Assembly (NCBI GenBank): GCA_001643675.2
Contig: LSRY02000014.1
Coordinates: forward strand, 1,226,001-1,290,000
Reading direction: 5' to 3'
Source: Monocercomonoides exilis
Lineage: Eukaryota > Preaxostyla > Oxymonadida > Polymastigidae
DNA: 64,000 nucleotides
Below, piece by piece: positions 22,501 to 30,978 of the stretch (position 1 is its first letter; each line of letters opens with the position of its first letter). The position numbers and the translations under genes were made by a program. The notes under the pieces were generated by a model that worked only from the letters and a program-made list of their open reading frames with translations, had not been told where the DNA came from and did not search any database.

Positions 22501-24199
22501 CCACTGAAGAAGCTCTCGATGAATGAGAAGGATGGCCATGCGACTGGCTTTGTCCACTGTGATGAGAGTATTGTGAGTGATGACGAGTATTTGATGAGGA
22601 ATACTGCGATGGCGAATGGGAATGGGAATGAGAATGTGAATGAGAATCAGATTGAGAACGAGAACGAGAACGAGAATTCGATGTTGAACGTGAATGAGAG
22701 TGAGAGTGAGAGCGCGAGTGTGAATGAGAAGGAGATTGTGACTGATCACTTGAACGATGATGTGAGCGGTCATATGAACGATAGCGATCTGAGTGTGACA
22801 TTGAGGATTGGCCATAGTGGCGACGAGAAGTTGGATACCTGGATGAACGATAAGAAGAGGTCTGTCTGTGAGATGGTGAATGAGAGCGGGAATGAGAACG
22901 ATGGGAAAAGTCAGGTGAAGACGAGGAAGAGGAAGAAGAAGAGTCAGAAGAACGAGATCGATGATAGGATCTGTGATGCCCGTCGCGATGGCGATAGCGA
23001 TGATAGGACGAGGATGATGAAGAAGGCGAACGAGAGGACGAACTGGAAGGCGAGCGAGAACGGTCAGAGCGGCGGGACTGATGGTTGTAGCTGCCTGCTT
23101 CACGGGAGCGATCGTAAGAGGAGCCTCCATTGCGAGAAGAGCTGTAGTAGTCAGAGCGATGGGACGGATATCTGCGATAGTCTGCCACTGAAGAATAGCG
23201 TGATGAAGAGCCGGAGGCAGACGAGCGGCCGGATTGAGATCTGGAATAGCCGAATGACGATGAATATGACTGAGAATACGGCTGCTGTCTGGATTGGTCA
23301 TTGCCACTGTATTTTGAGGAACTTTCAGAACTTCTCTTTTCGGGACGCATGTGGCGAGATGCTGCATCATACAAGTTAAGACGTTCAGACGCTCCCGATT
23401 TGCCATTTGTTTCGGATGATCCGGAACTTTTTTCAGTTGTCTGCTTTTTGGGATTTTGCGATTGTCCATCAGATGATTTTGATCCTTTTTGATCTTCTGA
23501 TGATGCTTGTGGGCTTGACTTTGAAGATTTTTCGTCATCAGCGTTGGTTAGCACTTTATTTTGAGACGCATCAGTCTTAAATTTATCGCTTTGTTGACTC
23601 TGTTGAGCTGTTGAGATTAAAGGTGATTTATTCCGTATTCTTCTTCTCGATTGATTGCCTTTACCGACAGCTGAATAATCAAAAAACGTGTTTCTATCTA
23701 ATGGAGAAGATAACAATTTTGCTGGGCTATTAGCCTGCTTTTCTTTTAGGAACTGCTTTTGCCTAGCATTCCATTCAGCTTCTCTCATTTCACGCGTCTT
23801 TCTCATCCTGGAAGATATTAAAGCTGATGAAAAATCCTTAGGATTATCCAAAAGAGGATCTCTGGCACCTGTCACAATTAACAGTTTCTTGGATGCAATG
23901 TCATTTTCAAATCCTTTCCCTTGAATTGCTTTCTTTTCTGGGTTTTGCAGTATTTGAGATGGTTTTGCTTGTTGCACAGCAGCATATGGTTGCTTTACTA
24001 ATTTATTTTGAAGGGATGGTTTGATTTGTTCAACTTTTTTTTGTTGTGCTGTCGAAGACTTTTGTTCTGATTGCTGAGATGCTGTCGAAGAAGTCTTTTG
24101 ATTCACAGATGTTAGCTTTATAACTCGTTTTGGAACTGGTTGTAGTGTGTTCGTCTTAATAAGTTTTATTGTTTTGCCTGGGTTATTTGAAGAGATCAT
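19577..24199 (-). CDS. large RS-rich, Q/P-rich protein, possible nuclear RNA-processing factor
   Basis: One uninterrupted frame of 1,540 codons starting MISSNNPGKTIKLIKTNTLQ. Residues ~85-160 look ordered and helical: DPLLDNPKDFSSALISSRM, then RKTREMREAEWNARQKQFLK. From ~275 to ~950 the chain is dominated by Arg-Ser/Ser-Arg dipeptides (SRSRSRSRSRSGRSRRSRRS). Then come a Tyr/Gln/Pro-rich segment (~950-1220), a Ser/Ala-rich segment and a Lys/Glu-rich tail ending PKRGKNKK. RS domains and Q/P-rich prion-like segments are typical of nuclear speckle and splicing factors (SRRM-like). There is no RRM or PWI domain, so the role is inferred from composition only. Two neighbours, DDX46 and the PAM2 protein, are also RNA-linked, but that is not functional evidence. 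Confidence 0.7.
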   Translation of the reverse strand: MISSNNPGKTIKLIKTNTLQPVPKRVIKLTSVNQKTSSTASQQSEQKSSTAQQKKVEQIKPSLQNKLVKQPYAAVQQAKPSQILQNPEKKAIQGKGFENDIASKKLLIVTGARDPLLDNPKDFSSALISSRMRKTREMREAEWNARQKQFLKEKQANSPAKLLSSPLDRNTFFDYSAVGKGNQSRRRIRNKSPLISTAQQSQQSDKFKTDASQNKVLTNADDEKSSKSSPQASSEDQKGSKSSDGQSQNPKKQTTEKSSGSSETNGKSGASERLNLYDAASRHMRPEKRSSESSSKYSGNDQSRQQPYSQSYSSSFGYSRSQSGRSSASGSSSRYSSVADYRRYPSHRSDYYSSSRNGGSSYDRSREAGSYNHQSRRSDRSRSPSSSSSRSPSSSSSSYHRYRHRDGHHRSYHRSRSSDSSSSSSSSSPDFSHRSHSRSHSPSHRQTSSYRSSRYPTSRRHYGQSSMSHSDRYRSYDRSHHRSSDQSQSPSHSHSRSHSHSHSRSTSNSRSRSRSQSDSHSHSHSHSHSPSQYSSSNTRHHSQYSHHSGQSQSHGHPSHSSRASSVESRERTSHSHSGSRSRSYSHSRSPSSSGSAHSASPSRGSHSNSRSYSHSSHTHSDASNSNEKQQYQSTANEDASNNQKEYTENESGVQKDDAEEKVGDGTSDNSKEEKVELQGANGGSEITQDGTLSSDASQQPQKQQQQMAASSSSSSSTSSENTSVSNAYENDKYRPSQSHSQSHYNNRSRSNSRSPSRSNSRYRSHSHSRSRSQTGSRSRSRSDSRFHSRSRYHSGSRYGSRSGSRSPSRSRSRSRSRSGRSRRSRRSSASLSRSRSRSRSLSHSRSPSSSSRNSRSNSRSRLDSRYQSQRSDAYSRSSAPYPSSSSSSSSSSASSSSSSSNSVPGFNAPYPPSQGYPSSQQQASYRNQPQSAHQSYQNQQYYKLYPPQHGAMPMQYSSQQQPQQPQQSQQQPQQQQQQQQQQHQPPQYAMYQQYPPAGGPAPPMAPPMGHQFQGPPNYPPYYQPYQRPPYPPTYPLQMPPPQQQQQHAQSQQQQQQRQIPPQAGRMVQPPYPQPSPGSLPPNGVPPYQLQHPPYGAYPHPLPPQMQQQQQQQPLQQPYPQQPYPPMMHMPNQMLPVQQQQQQHQQQSSPQSPAAPPPGASSQYASSPLAQLAQLANGLQAGSFHPTSPASANSAAPGSSSLPSGSPLQTQFPEHYERSPLFSQAPFIQPSLQSAAGQPSSYSPAAASASSSSSASSASAASPANTSGSGWSISPLSGSSLEHAAESEMASLEQKDRDESFHNEAGASSPPSRYLTPILFYQDDNKGEANEEENKTEGKNGNDDADAENLDSSSKDNVSEAPDQKDRKDENGESQKPQQRNLKHERTNKKKMAVEKSDDSLESTNSAEQEKEQGEEEEKKEERKSSAKKGEQQSEKGKRTASGQQKKQKGQQRQPSIKDDDDGESSEDEGNASKQKLEDKSEDADAEGNTRRTSLRSQQSKNDEKKEDKESDSNASEMSASAEPKPKAKRMAKPKRGKNKK

Positions 24200-24489
24200 T
24201 TAACTTGAGTGAAGTGATCAAAAAGAAAATTGTTCAACAGCAAAAAACAGAAATACATCAAGAAAATTATCGACAACATATACATCAAACATAAAATTAA
24301 AAATAATTACGAATAGAAACAATTTATTTAATTGTTAACGAAAACACCTTAAAAAACGCCACCTCACAAGATAAAAGCCGCGACTATTGGGAAGAGATCA
24401 TAAAAACGACAAAAATAAATTTTTGCCAAAGAGCAGTTGAGTCTATAGCTACCATTCTTGCTAGCTCAGAAAGTACAAAGCAGGAAAAA
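24200..24489. other. divergent intergenic region with open frame but no ATG
   Basis: The region lies between two divergent genes. On the plus strand the frame of the next gene stays open from about 24308 and reads like real helical protein (DYWEEIIKTTK; VESIATILASSE; KWKLLRQIPQLF). No ATG occurs on the plus strand from 24200 to 24489, so an upstream exon or another start is needed if this is coding. Confidence 0.5.
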
Positions 24490-27400
24490 TGGAAGTTATT
24501 GCGACAAATACCTCAATTGTTTGTTTCTTTCCGAAAGCAAGAAACGATACAAAACGTTCGCCATTGCCTTTTACAAGTTGGAATGCCATATTTACAGAAC
24601 GACGGCGAAGATAAACGTGGATTGCCTCTATTCTGCTGTGCTTTTACAAAAGAAATTGTTCGTTTATTTTGGCATTTGCTTCCTTTAATTGGAATTGACT
24701 TTAAATATAATGATCGAAACAGATGCTTCGCAATATCAACATTGCAACAACAGCCAAATTTGATGAATATATGTGCAATGGATTCATGTCTTTCGTGCTT
24801 AAGCTTTTTGGCTTCAATTGCAAATAATATCGATGATTCCAAAGATGCATCTTCTGTTGAAGGAATAACGGAATTCTCAAGAATTCGACTTTTCATTTGG
24901 AGAATACTTCCTATCATCGACGGTATTCTATTAACGATACAAAATTGGAATTTGAACACACGCGAGATATTGAGCATTGCTGCAAGTGAATGCAGAATTA
25001 CTTTATCTATTCTTCAGAAGGAAATGGACTCTGCAACAAGGACAATGGAATGGATTGCAGTTCAAGAGGTGAAGAAAAAGACTGAAAAGAAAAAAGAAAC
25101 AGATATTTCCATTCGCTACTTATCTTGGCACATTGTTTCATTCTCGAAATGGATTGAAGAAATTCTAATGGGCTTGATGGAACACATAACAACTCGAATG
25201 AGTGAAGAAGAAAATTATGACGAGGAAGAGGAAGAGGATGAAGACGAGGAAGAAGAAAATGAGGATCAAAAAGAAAACAAAGAAACATCCAAATTCATTG
25301 AAGAAGTCAGACCACACAACACCAAAGACAATGCAACCAAAAGACATCAAAACAGAAACACCACAGAAATGCCTCAGTCAACAGAGCTTGCTGAAGCCGC
25401 ACATTTGAGCGATCTGCTGCGTCAGGAGGTCGAACTGGGCATTTCATACGGCGTTTCGTCTGACGGGTCGCCGTTTGCCTCTGTTCCGCTTCTGCTGCTG
25501 ATGATGTTTTTTGGGAAAACCAGCAATCTTCCCCCCAAGCCATCAATCACAGAATTCGCTCGCATCGCAGCCAGAAAGGAGGCTGCGTCTGCGTCTGCGT
25601 CTTCTTCCTCTGCAGCGTCTGATCTTTCGTCCTCTGCGCTTCTCCCTTACACGGCATTTGAGTCACTTGCCCATCAGATCTCTGTTGTCCTTGGAGCTTC
25701 GCTGTCACAGCCACTTCTGTTGGTGCTGCAGACGCAGACGGCAAAGAAGAAGAGCGTTGCACAGATGGTTGATGAGTACAGAAAGGAGAAGGAAAGCGAC
25801 CGAGCGCTGTTTCGTGAGCTGTCGAAGCACAGTTTGGCTGAAGAGGAACTTTCAAGCAACAGACTAAGCACATCTATGTTAGAAGAAGATGATTCAGATG
25901 ACAAGAATTTTGCATTCCATTCATCTTCCTCAAGGAATTCCTCCTCACACACCGCCGATTCCTCTGACTCCTCGTCTGAAACTGTCTCTTCCTCTTCCTC
26001 AGCGCGTCGTGTGCCGTCTTTGCTGAAGAGAAACCAGCAGATGGCTGTGACGCTGCTTCAGATGCTGCTGAAGATGGGGAGCTCAAACAACAACACAGAG
26101 ACAAGGCAGGGGCCGATGGACGAAGCAGAGCTGATCAACATCGACTCGATGGCAGATAACCTGTTTGACTTGCTGTCCAAACAGGATTTTTCAGTGGAGA
26201 AAGAAGAGGAATACAGAGTTAGTTCTATGACATCATCATCATCATCTTTATCTTCTTCATCTTCTCTTTCTTCAGTGACTCTTCCTGACAGTGCATCGAT
26301 GGGTGCAATAGGACTGATTTGTGATCTTATTATCCGATCGCCTTCACGTTTGATGCCTCGTCTGTTCGCATTGTTGGATTCTCCTTTGCCCACAGCAAGT
26401 AATAATGCTCTGTATGTTCTGTCAGAGATTGTGAAGAAAGAGGAGAAAGCTCAGAATGAAGAGGATGAAGAGGAGGATGATGATGATTCGGAAAGCGAAG
26501 AAGAAGAAGAAGAAGAAGAGAAAAAAGAAAGCGCTAACTCTCAATCAAACAACTCAGAATCAGAAAGCAAAACAACCCCCAAACCAACAAAGCCATCAAA
26601 GTCATCCTCTTCCTCGCAATCTTCCTCCTTTGCCCGCTCCACTCTTCTCCTCCGGCAGCTTGCCGTCCGCCTGCTCCCTCGTCTCAACGACAGCCACCTC
26701 TTCACTGTGACTGCCACCTCGCGTCTATTTGGGCTGCTGGATCCCATTGACATCCAGCCAGTGCTTGTGAGAGCTCTCTGCCAGAGACTAACACAGAACA
26801 CGGTGGATAGCTACAAGGAAAGAGGGGCTGGTGGGCAGAGTGAGCTGCTGCACCGGACTGGGGCAACTGAGGCGCTGGTGGCGACGCTGAACGGGAAAGG
26901 GAAGAAGCAGTGGCTGGAGAACATCACGAGGCAGAAAGAGGAAACAAGAGAAGATGGAGTGAAATCATCGTCATCTTCTGCTTCTGCATTGTCATTTGGA
27001 GGTTTGTCTTATCCAGGCAGTAACAATGACACCTATAACACCAACAACAACACCATCAGTCTCCACACCATTGAAAGATATCTCCCTTTCCTTTCATTAC
27101 TCGACTGCGGATTCCATTCTCCTCTTTCTCTGCATCGCCCATCCACATTCGATGTGCCGTTGTCTCCAGCAGACATTGGAGTTATTCCCCCTTCTCCAAA
27201 TCAGAGCGACGCATCCTCTGCATTGAGTGGTGTGCTGTTGGTGATCAACAAGTGGATGATGAGTGCAAGTGCAACAGATGTGGCGAGTCTGTTCAAGTTT
27301 CTGCTGGATTATGTACTGCCTCAGGTGATTAGAGAAGAAATGACTGTGGAAAATAGATTGGGGATGATATCATCATCATCATCATCATTAACATCGTCAC

Positions 27401-30400
27401 AGTTGATTGAACAACAAATATCTCGACATACACAAGCCGCTTCAACAACAACCACAAAACCAAATGCAACTTCTTCTTCTTCTCTTCCTCCTCCCCAATA
27501 TTTCACCGGGATCTGCTCTGCTTCCCCATTCATTTCAAAGCACTCTTCCACTCTTTTATCACTTCACCAGAGGAGTCTGCTTCCTCCTTCACTTCCAATG
27601 CTCCACTGGCAGTCTCAATCATCAGCTGCATCTTTCTTTCTTTTGCTCTCCTTTTTCAACCAGAACGATTGTTCTTCTTTTCTCAAGCTGTTCAAACTGA
27701 TCCTTCCTTTTGTGCAATCACAACGTGGTGCATCTTCTGCTTTTTCTGCTTCTGAATTGCTTTCTCCTCAATCTGCCATTTCATCCATTATTGTTCCTAT
27801 CACTTCAGTTCTTCGTTCTTCTATGGCTTCTCTTCAATCTTCGCGTCTCAACTCTTCAAGTAATTCTTCTCCTTCTCCTTCCCCTTCTCATCCTCCTTCT
27901 TCTCCTTCATCTTCTCCACTTCCTGTTCTCTTTCCTCTGCTTCTTCTTTCTGTTCTTCCTCCAAATTTGTTCAATTTCTCTTTCGAATCATCATCAACTT
28001 CTTCTTCTTCTTCTTCTTCTTCTTCCTCCTCTTCTTCTTCCTCTTCAGAAGAGGAGTATTCGAATCAATGTGCATTGTGTGCTTCTCAACCGCCAGCACT
28101 TAATTCTCTTTTCGAACTATTGAAACAACTTCTTTTTGCAAACACTGTTTCTTCTTCTTCTCCTTCTTCTTCTTCTTCTCCTTCTCCTTCTTCTTCTCCT
28201 TCTTCTTCTTCCTCCTCCTCTTCTCCTTCTCATCTTCCTTCCCCTTCCCCTTTTCATTCACCAGAGATCATCCACATCGCTTCCAGACTCCTCGGGAGAT
28301 TTGGCATTCATCGTCTGTTTGTTCACCAAAGCTGCTTTTCTTCTTCTTCCTCCTCTTCATTATCACCTTCTTCTTCTTCTCCTCCTTCTTTTTTCCCTTC
28401 TTGTTTCACCCAATTTTGCAATCCTGACTCTGTTTCATTCCCTTTTCATTGGATTTGTTCCAATTCAATTCCAATTTCGACTTCACAGAAAGAATTACAG
28501 AGAACAAACGATGAGACAGACACACGATTAATTCGCTCTGTTTCTTCTGCTCTCAACAATGTTCGTCCTTTTGTGCTTGTTTTATGTCAGCTGTGTGGAA
28601 TAGAGAAAGAGAAAATGTTTTTTTCTTGTGCGAAAAAAGATGAACGTTCTGCAAGTGATTCATCATCATCGTTTTCTTCTTTGTCTTCTTCTTTTGCTTC
28701 CTCCTTCTCTTCTTCTTCTTCTTCTATTTCTCCGAACCTTTCTATTTCTCCGAATTCTTCTTCTTCTTCTTCCTCCTCTTCTTCTCCTTCTTTTCTGCCA
28801 GATCTTCCATTGTCTCCTTCTCTGATGATGACACTGAGATGGATGCTGCAGATGCTCATGTGGACAGGATGCGTGGAAAGCCAAATAATTGATATGATTT
28901 CTTCTGGTTCTTCTTCTTCTTCTTCCTCTTCTTCTTCTTCTGCTTCCTCTCAATCATCATCATCATCTTCTTCTTCTTGTAAAAATTCTTCTTCCTCTTC
29001 CTCTTCTTCATTATCATTATCATCATCTAATAACACATCATTCCTGTCACACATAACCAATCCGAATGAAATGCGTGTTCTGTCTGAACAGATCTCAAAG
29101 ACGAAGATGGCATGCCTTGATTCTCTTGCTTCACTTTTAGTAGCGTCTTTCAGCAAAAACATAGAAGAAGATAAAGAATTGGTTGATGATGATGAAGATG
29201 AAGAAGATGAAGATGAAGAGAGGAAAAGAAGGGAAGAAGAAGAAGAAGAAGAAGATAATGATGATGAATATCAAAGAAGAGGAGAAAGAAAAAAGAATGA
29301 AAAGGAAAGCCACACCAGATTTCGGAAGATTGTTGAGATTTCATCAGAGCCAATTGCAAGCAAAGAAGAAAAGAAAAACAACAACAAAAAAAGTTCAATG
29401 CAAAACAATGAACATTTGGCGAATCAATTTAAAGAATGGTTTTTGAATGCATTTCTTGTTTCTCATATGAAAATAACAGGCTTGTATGATGTGCTGCCTT
29501 CATCCTTTATGAAGGACATGTTTTATTCTATCACAGCACATGGACAAGATTCATTGTCATTATTGTCAACATCTTCTTCTTCTTCTTCTTCTTCTTCTTC
29601 TTCTTCTTCTTCGTTTTCTTCTCCTTCTCCTTCTCCTTCACCCTCTTCATCCCCACCACAACTGCCTCATCCTCATCATCTCCTCTCTCATTCATTCAAT
29701 TGCTCTGTCTTTACTCTTCTTTCGCGCTCTATCATCCTGTCAACCACATGCCATCGCAATGTCTTCCTCTCTTTGTTCACCCGCTTTGCCGATCTGCTCA
29801 TTCAGATTGCTCTTGAACAGAACTCTTCTTCTTCTTCTTCATTATCTTCTTCTTCTTCATCGCCTTCTTTGTCATCTTCATCAACCTCATCAACATCTTC
29901 TTCTTCTTCTTCTTCAAATTCTTCTTCCTCTTCTTCTTCTCCCTCTTCCTTCTGCTTCTGCCGCAGAGCCTCTGCTGTGCAATGCTTAATTCTCTTCCTC
30001 AACACTTTCAATGTCAGTCTTTCTCCTTCTCTTTCTCAGCACATTTCTTCTTCTCAATCACAAAATTTCAATGAACAGAAAGGAAATCCCACTCAAATGC
30101 AGCTGATTTCCCCTATTTCTGGTCTTTCCTTAAGCCATTTCGACCCATTTGCCACAGAAATACAAAGTTTTATTCTTTCGCTTTTCCGGCAATCTCCTGA
30201 AAGTTATGTGAATGGATCAAAAATTAACATAACTTCTTCTTCTTCTTCTGATAATGCTTATGATCAAAATTGCTGTCATTTTTCAAGATGTGCTGAATTT
30301 TCTCAGCTCCGTCGCTTAACACTCCAACTAGCTGGTCTGTTTTTGATCATTTCGTCACATAACAACCCAACACCTGGAACAAATCCTCTTTCTGCGATTC

Positions 30401-30615
30401 TCAATGAAGAAGCTTATGCTATTCCTTCTGTATTGAAATTAGACCCACAACAAAATAATGATGATATTGATGATCCAGTCAAAAGATATGGAAACTTGGT
30501 GATTGGAATAAAGAGACTGTTAACGCAGCTCTCAAGCACAGATAAAGATCCTGAAATTGTTTCAATGTCTATGAAGTTTTTGAACGCTTCTGGTTTAATA
30601 AATGTTAGCGAATAA
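24490..30615 (+). CDS. very large helical (HEAT/ARM-like) protein with poly-Ser and acidic tracts
   Basis: About 2,040 codons open to TAA-TAA. The start is unresolved. The frame is already open at 24308, while the first ATG (24490) is in another frame and would need a small intron (for example 24496-24538) to join. Ordered blocks look like α-solenoid: VGMPYLQND...IVRLFWHLLPLIG, LICDLIIRSPSRLMPRLFALL, LLLRQLAVRLLPRLNDSHLF, IIHIASRLLGRFGIHRLF and a final helical C-terminus. Between them lie many poly-Ser tracts and acidic runs. LLGRFG in a solenoid context faintly recalls Tra1/TRRAP, but there is no FAT or kinase domain, so I do not name it. Probably a scaffold protein; no cellular role can be shown. 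Confidence 0.7.
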   Translation, partial: WKLLRQIPQLFVSFRKQETIQNVRHCLLQVGMPYLQNDGEDKRGLPLFCCAFTKEIVRLFWHLLPLIGIDFKYNDRNRCFAISTLQQQPNLMNICAMDSCLSCLSFLASIANNIDDSKDASSVEGITEFSRIRLFIWRILPIIDGILLTIQNWNLNTREILSIAASECRITLSILQKEMDSATRTMEWIAVQEVKKKTEKKKETDISIRYLSWHIVSFSKWIEEILMGLMEHITTRMSEEENYDEEEEEDEDEEEENEDQKENKETSKFIEEVRPHNTKDNATKRHQNRNTTEMPQSTELAEAAHLSDLLRQEVELGISYGVSSDGSPFASVPLLLLMMFFGKTSNLPPKPSITEFARIAARKEAASASASSSSAASDLSSSALLPYTAFESLAHQISVVLGASLSQPLLLVLQTQTAKKKSVAQMVDEYRKEKESDRALFRELSKHSLAEEELSSNRLSTSMLEEDDSDDKNFAFHSSSSRNSSSHTADSSDSSSETVSSSSSARRVPSLLKRNQQMAVTLLQMLLKMGSSNNNTETRQGPMDEAELINIDSMADNLFDLLSKQDFSVEKEEEYRVSSMTSSSSSLSSSSSLSSVTLPDSASMGAIGLICDLIIRSPSRLMPRLFALLDSPLPTASNNALYVLSEIVKKEEKAQNEEDEEEDDDDSESEEEEEEEEKKESANSQSNNSESESKTTPKPTKPSKSSSSSQSSSFARSTLLLRQLAVRLLPRLNDSHLFTVTATSRLFGLLDPIDIQPVLVRALCQRLTQNTVDSYKERGAGGQSELLHRTGATEALVATLNGKGKKQWLENITRQKEETREDGVKSSSSSASALSFGGLSYPGSNNDTYNTNNNTISLHTIERYLPFLSLLDCGFHSPLSLHRPSTFDVPLSPADIGVIPPSPNQSDASSALSGVLLVINKWMMSASATDVASLFKFLLDYVLPQVIREEMTVENRLGMISSSSSSLTSSQLIEQQISRHTQAASTTTTKPNATSSSSLPPPQYFTGICSASPFISKHSSTLLSLHQRSLLPPSLPMLHWQSQSSAASFFLLLSFFNQNDCSSFLKLFKLILPFVQSQRGASSAFSASELLSPQSAISSIIVPITSVLRSSMASLQSSRLNSSSNSSPSPSPSHPPSSPSSSPLPVLFPLLLLSVLPPNLFNFSFESSSTSSSSSSSSSSSSSSSSEEEYSNQCALCASQPPALNSLFELLKQLLFANTVSSSSPSSSSSPSPSSSPSSSSSSSSPSHLPSPSPFHSPEIIHIASRLLGRFGIHRLFVHQSCFSSSSSSSLSPSSSSPPSFFPSCFTQFCNPDSVSFPFHWICSNSIPISTSQKELQRTNDETDTRLIRSVSSALNNVRPFVLVLCQLCGIEKEKMFFSCAKKDERSASDSSSSFSSLSSSFASSFSSSSSSISPNLSISPNSSSSSSSSSSPSFLPDLPLSPSLMMTLRWMLQMLMWTGCVESQIIDMISSGSSSSSSSSSSSASSQSSSSSSSSCKNSSSSSSSSLSLSSSNNTSFLSHITNPNEMRVLSEQISKTKMACLDSLASLLVASFSKNIEEDKELVDDDEDEEDEDEERKRREEEEEEEDNDDEYQRRGERKKNEKESHTRFRKIVEISSEPIASKEEKKNNNKKSSMQNNEHLANQFKEWFLNAFLVSHMKITGLYDVLPSSFMKDMFYSITAHGQDSLSLLSTSSSSSSSSSSSSSSFSSPSPSPSPSSSPPQLPHPHHLLSHSFNCSVFTLLSRSIILSTTCHRNVFLSLFTRFADLLIQIALEQNSSSSSSLSSSSSSPSLSSSSTSSTSSSSSSSNSSSSSSSPSSFCFCRRASAVQCLILFLNTFNVSLSPSLSQHISSSQSQNFNEQKGNPTQMQLISPISGLSLSHFDPFATEIQSFILSLFRQSPESYVNGSKINITSSSSSDNAYDQNCCHFSRCAEFSQLRRLTLQLAGLFLIISSHNNPTPGTNPLSAILNEEAYAIPSVLKLDPQQNNDDIDDPVKRYGNLVIGIKRLLTQLSSTDKDPEIVSMSMKFLNASGLINVSE
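29571..29640 (+). repeat. (TCT)n poly-Ser microsatellite
   Basis: Near-perfect TCT repeats encoding about 20 Ser within the HEAT-like gene. It is representative of many similar tracts in this gene (for example 28001-28045, 28910-28980, 29821-29950). Confidence 0.9.
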
Positions 30616-30978
30616 ATAATTGTTTATTTCGATTATTTATTTTTGAATTTTTTGTGAATAAGTTTTTTTACCTTCTTTTGAAATATTTACTAAAAATTTT
30701 TAACAAATGATATTTTGGGGAATAAAATACATTAATTTGTTGCGGAATATTATTTATTTCCGACTTTAAAATATTTTGGAAAAAACTTTAAAAAGAAAAT
30801 ATGTTTAATGATCAATAATCAAAAACAAACTACTCTGAGCACATTCATTTTTATAACATTGCATTATGTTTGCACCATACATACTGTTTTTGTACACCCT
30901 GTAGTAATATTTTTTTGAATTTTAATTGCTATTTTTAGCGTATTTTTGCTGTAAGTTTTCTGAATCTCTTTCGCATTG
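30616..30978. other. AT-rich spacer, no gene seen
   Basis: 362 bp between two same-strand genes. No ORF; it presumably contains the promoter of the 3,469-aa gene. Confidence 0.55.

Noticed and set aside
20257-23538. Long antisense and out-of-frame ORFs over the RS-rich gene (up to 465 codons)
   Set aside because: Strong codon periodicity in the RS frame generates Ile/Leu- or Glu/Asn-rich shadows; no domain is present in them.
24499-30615. TRRAP/Tra1 assignment for the HEAT-like gene
   Set aside because: Only a short LLGRFG-type similarity; FAT and pseudokinase domains are absent before the stop.
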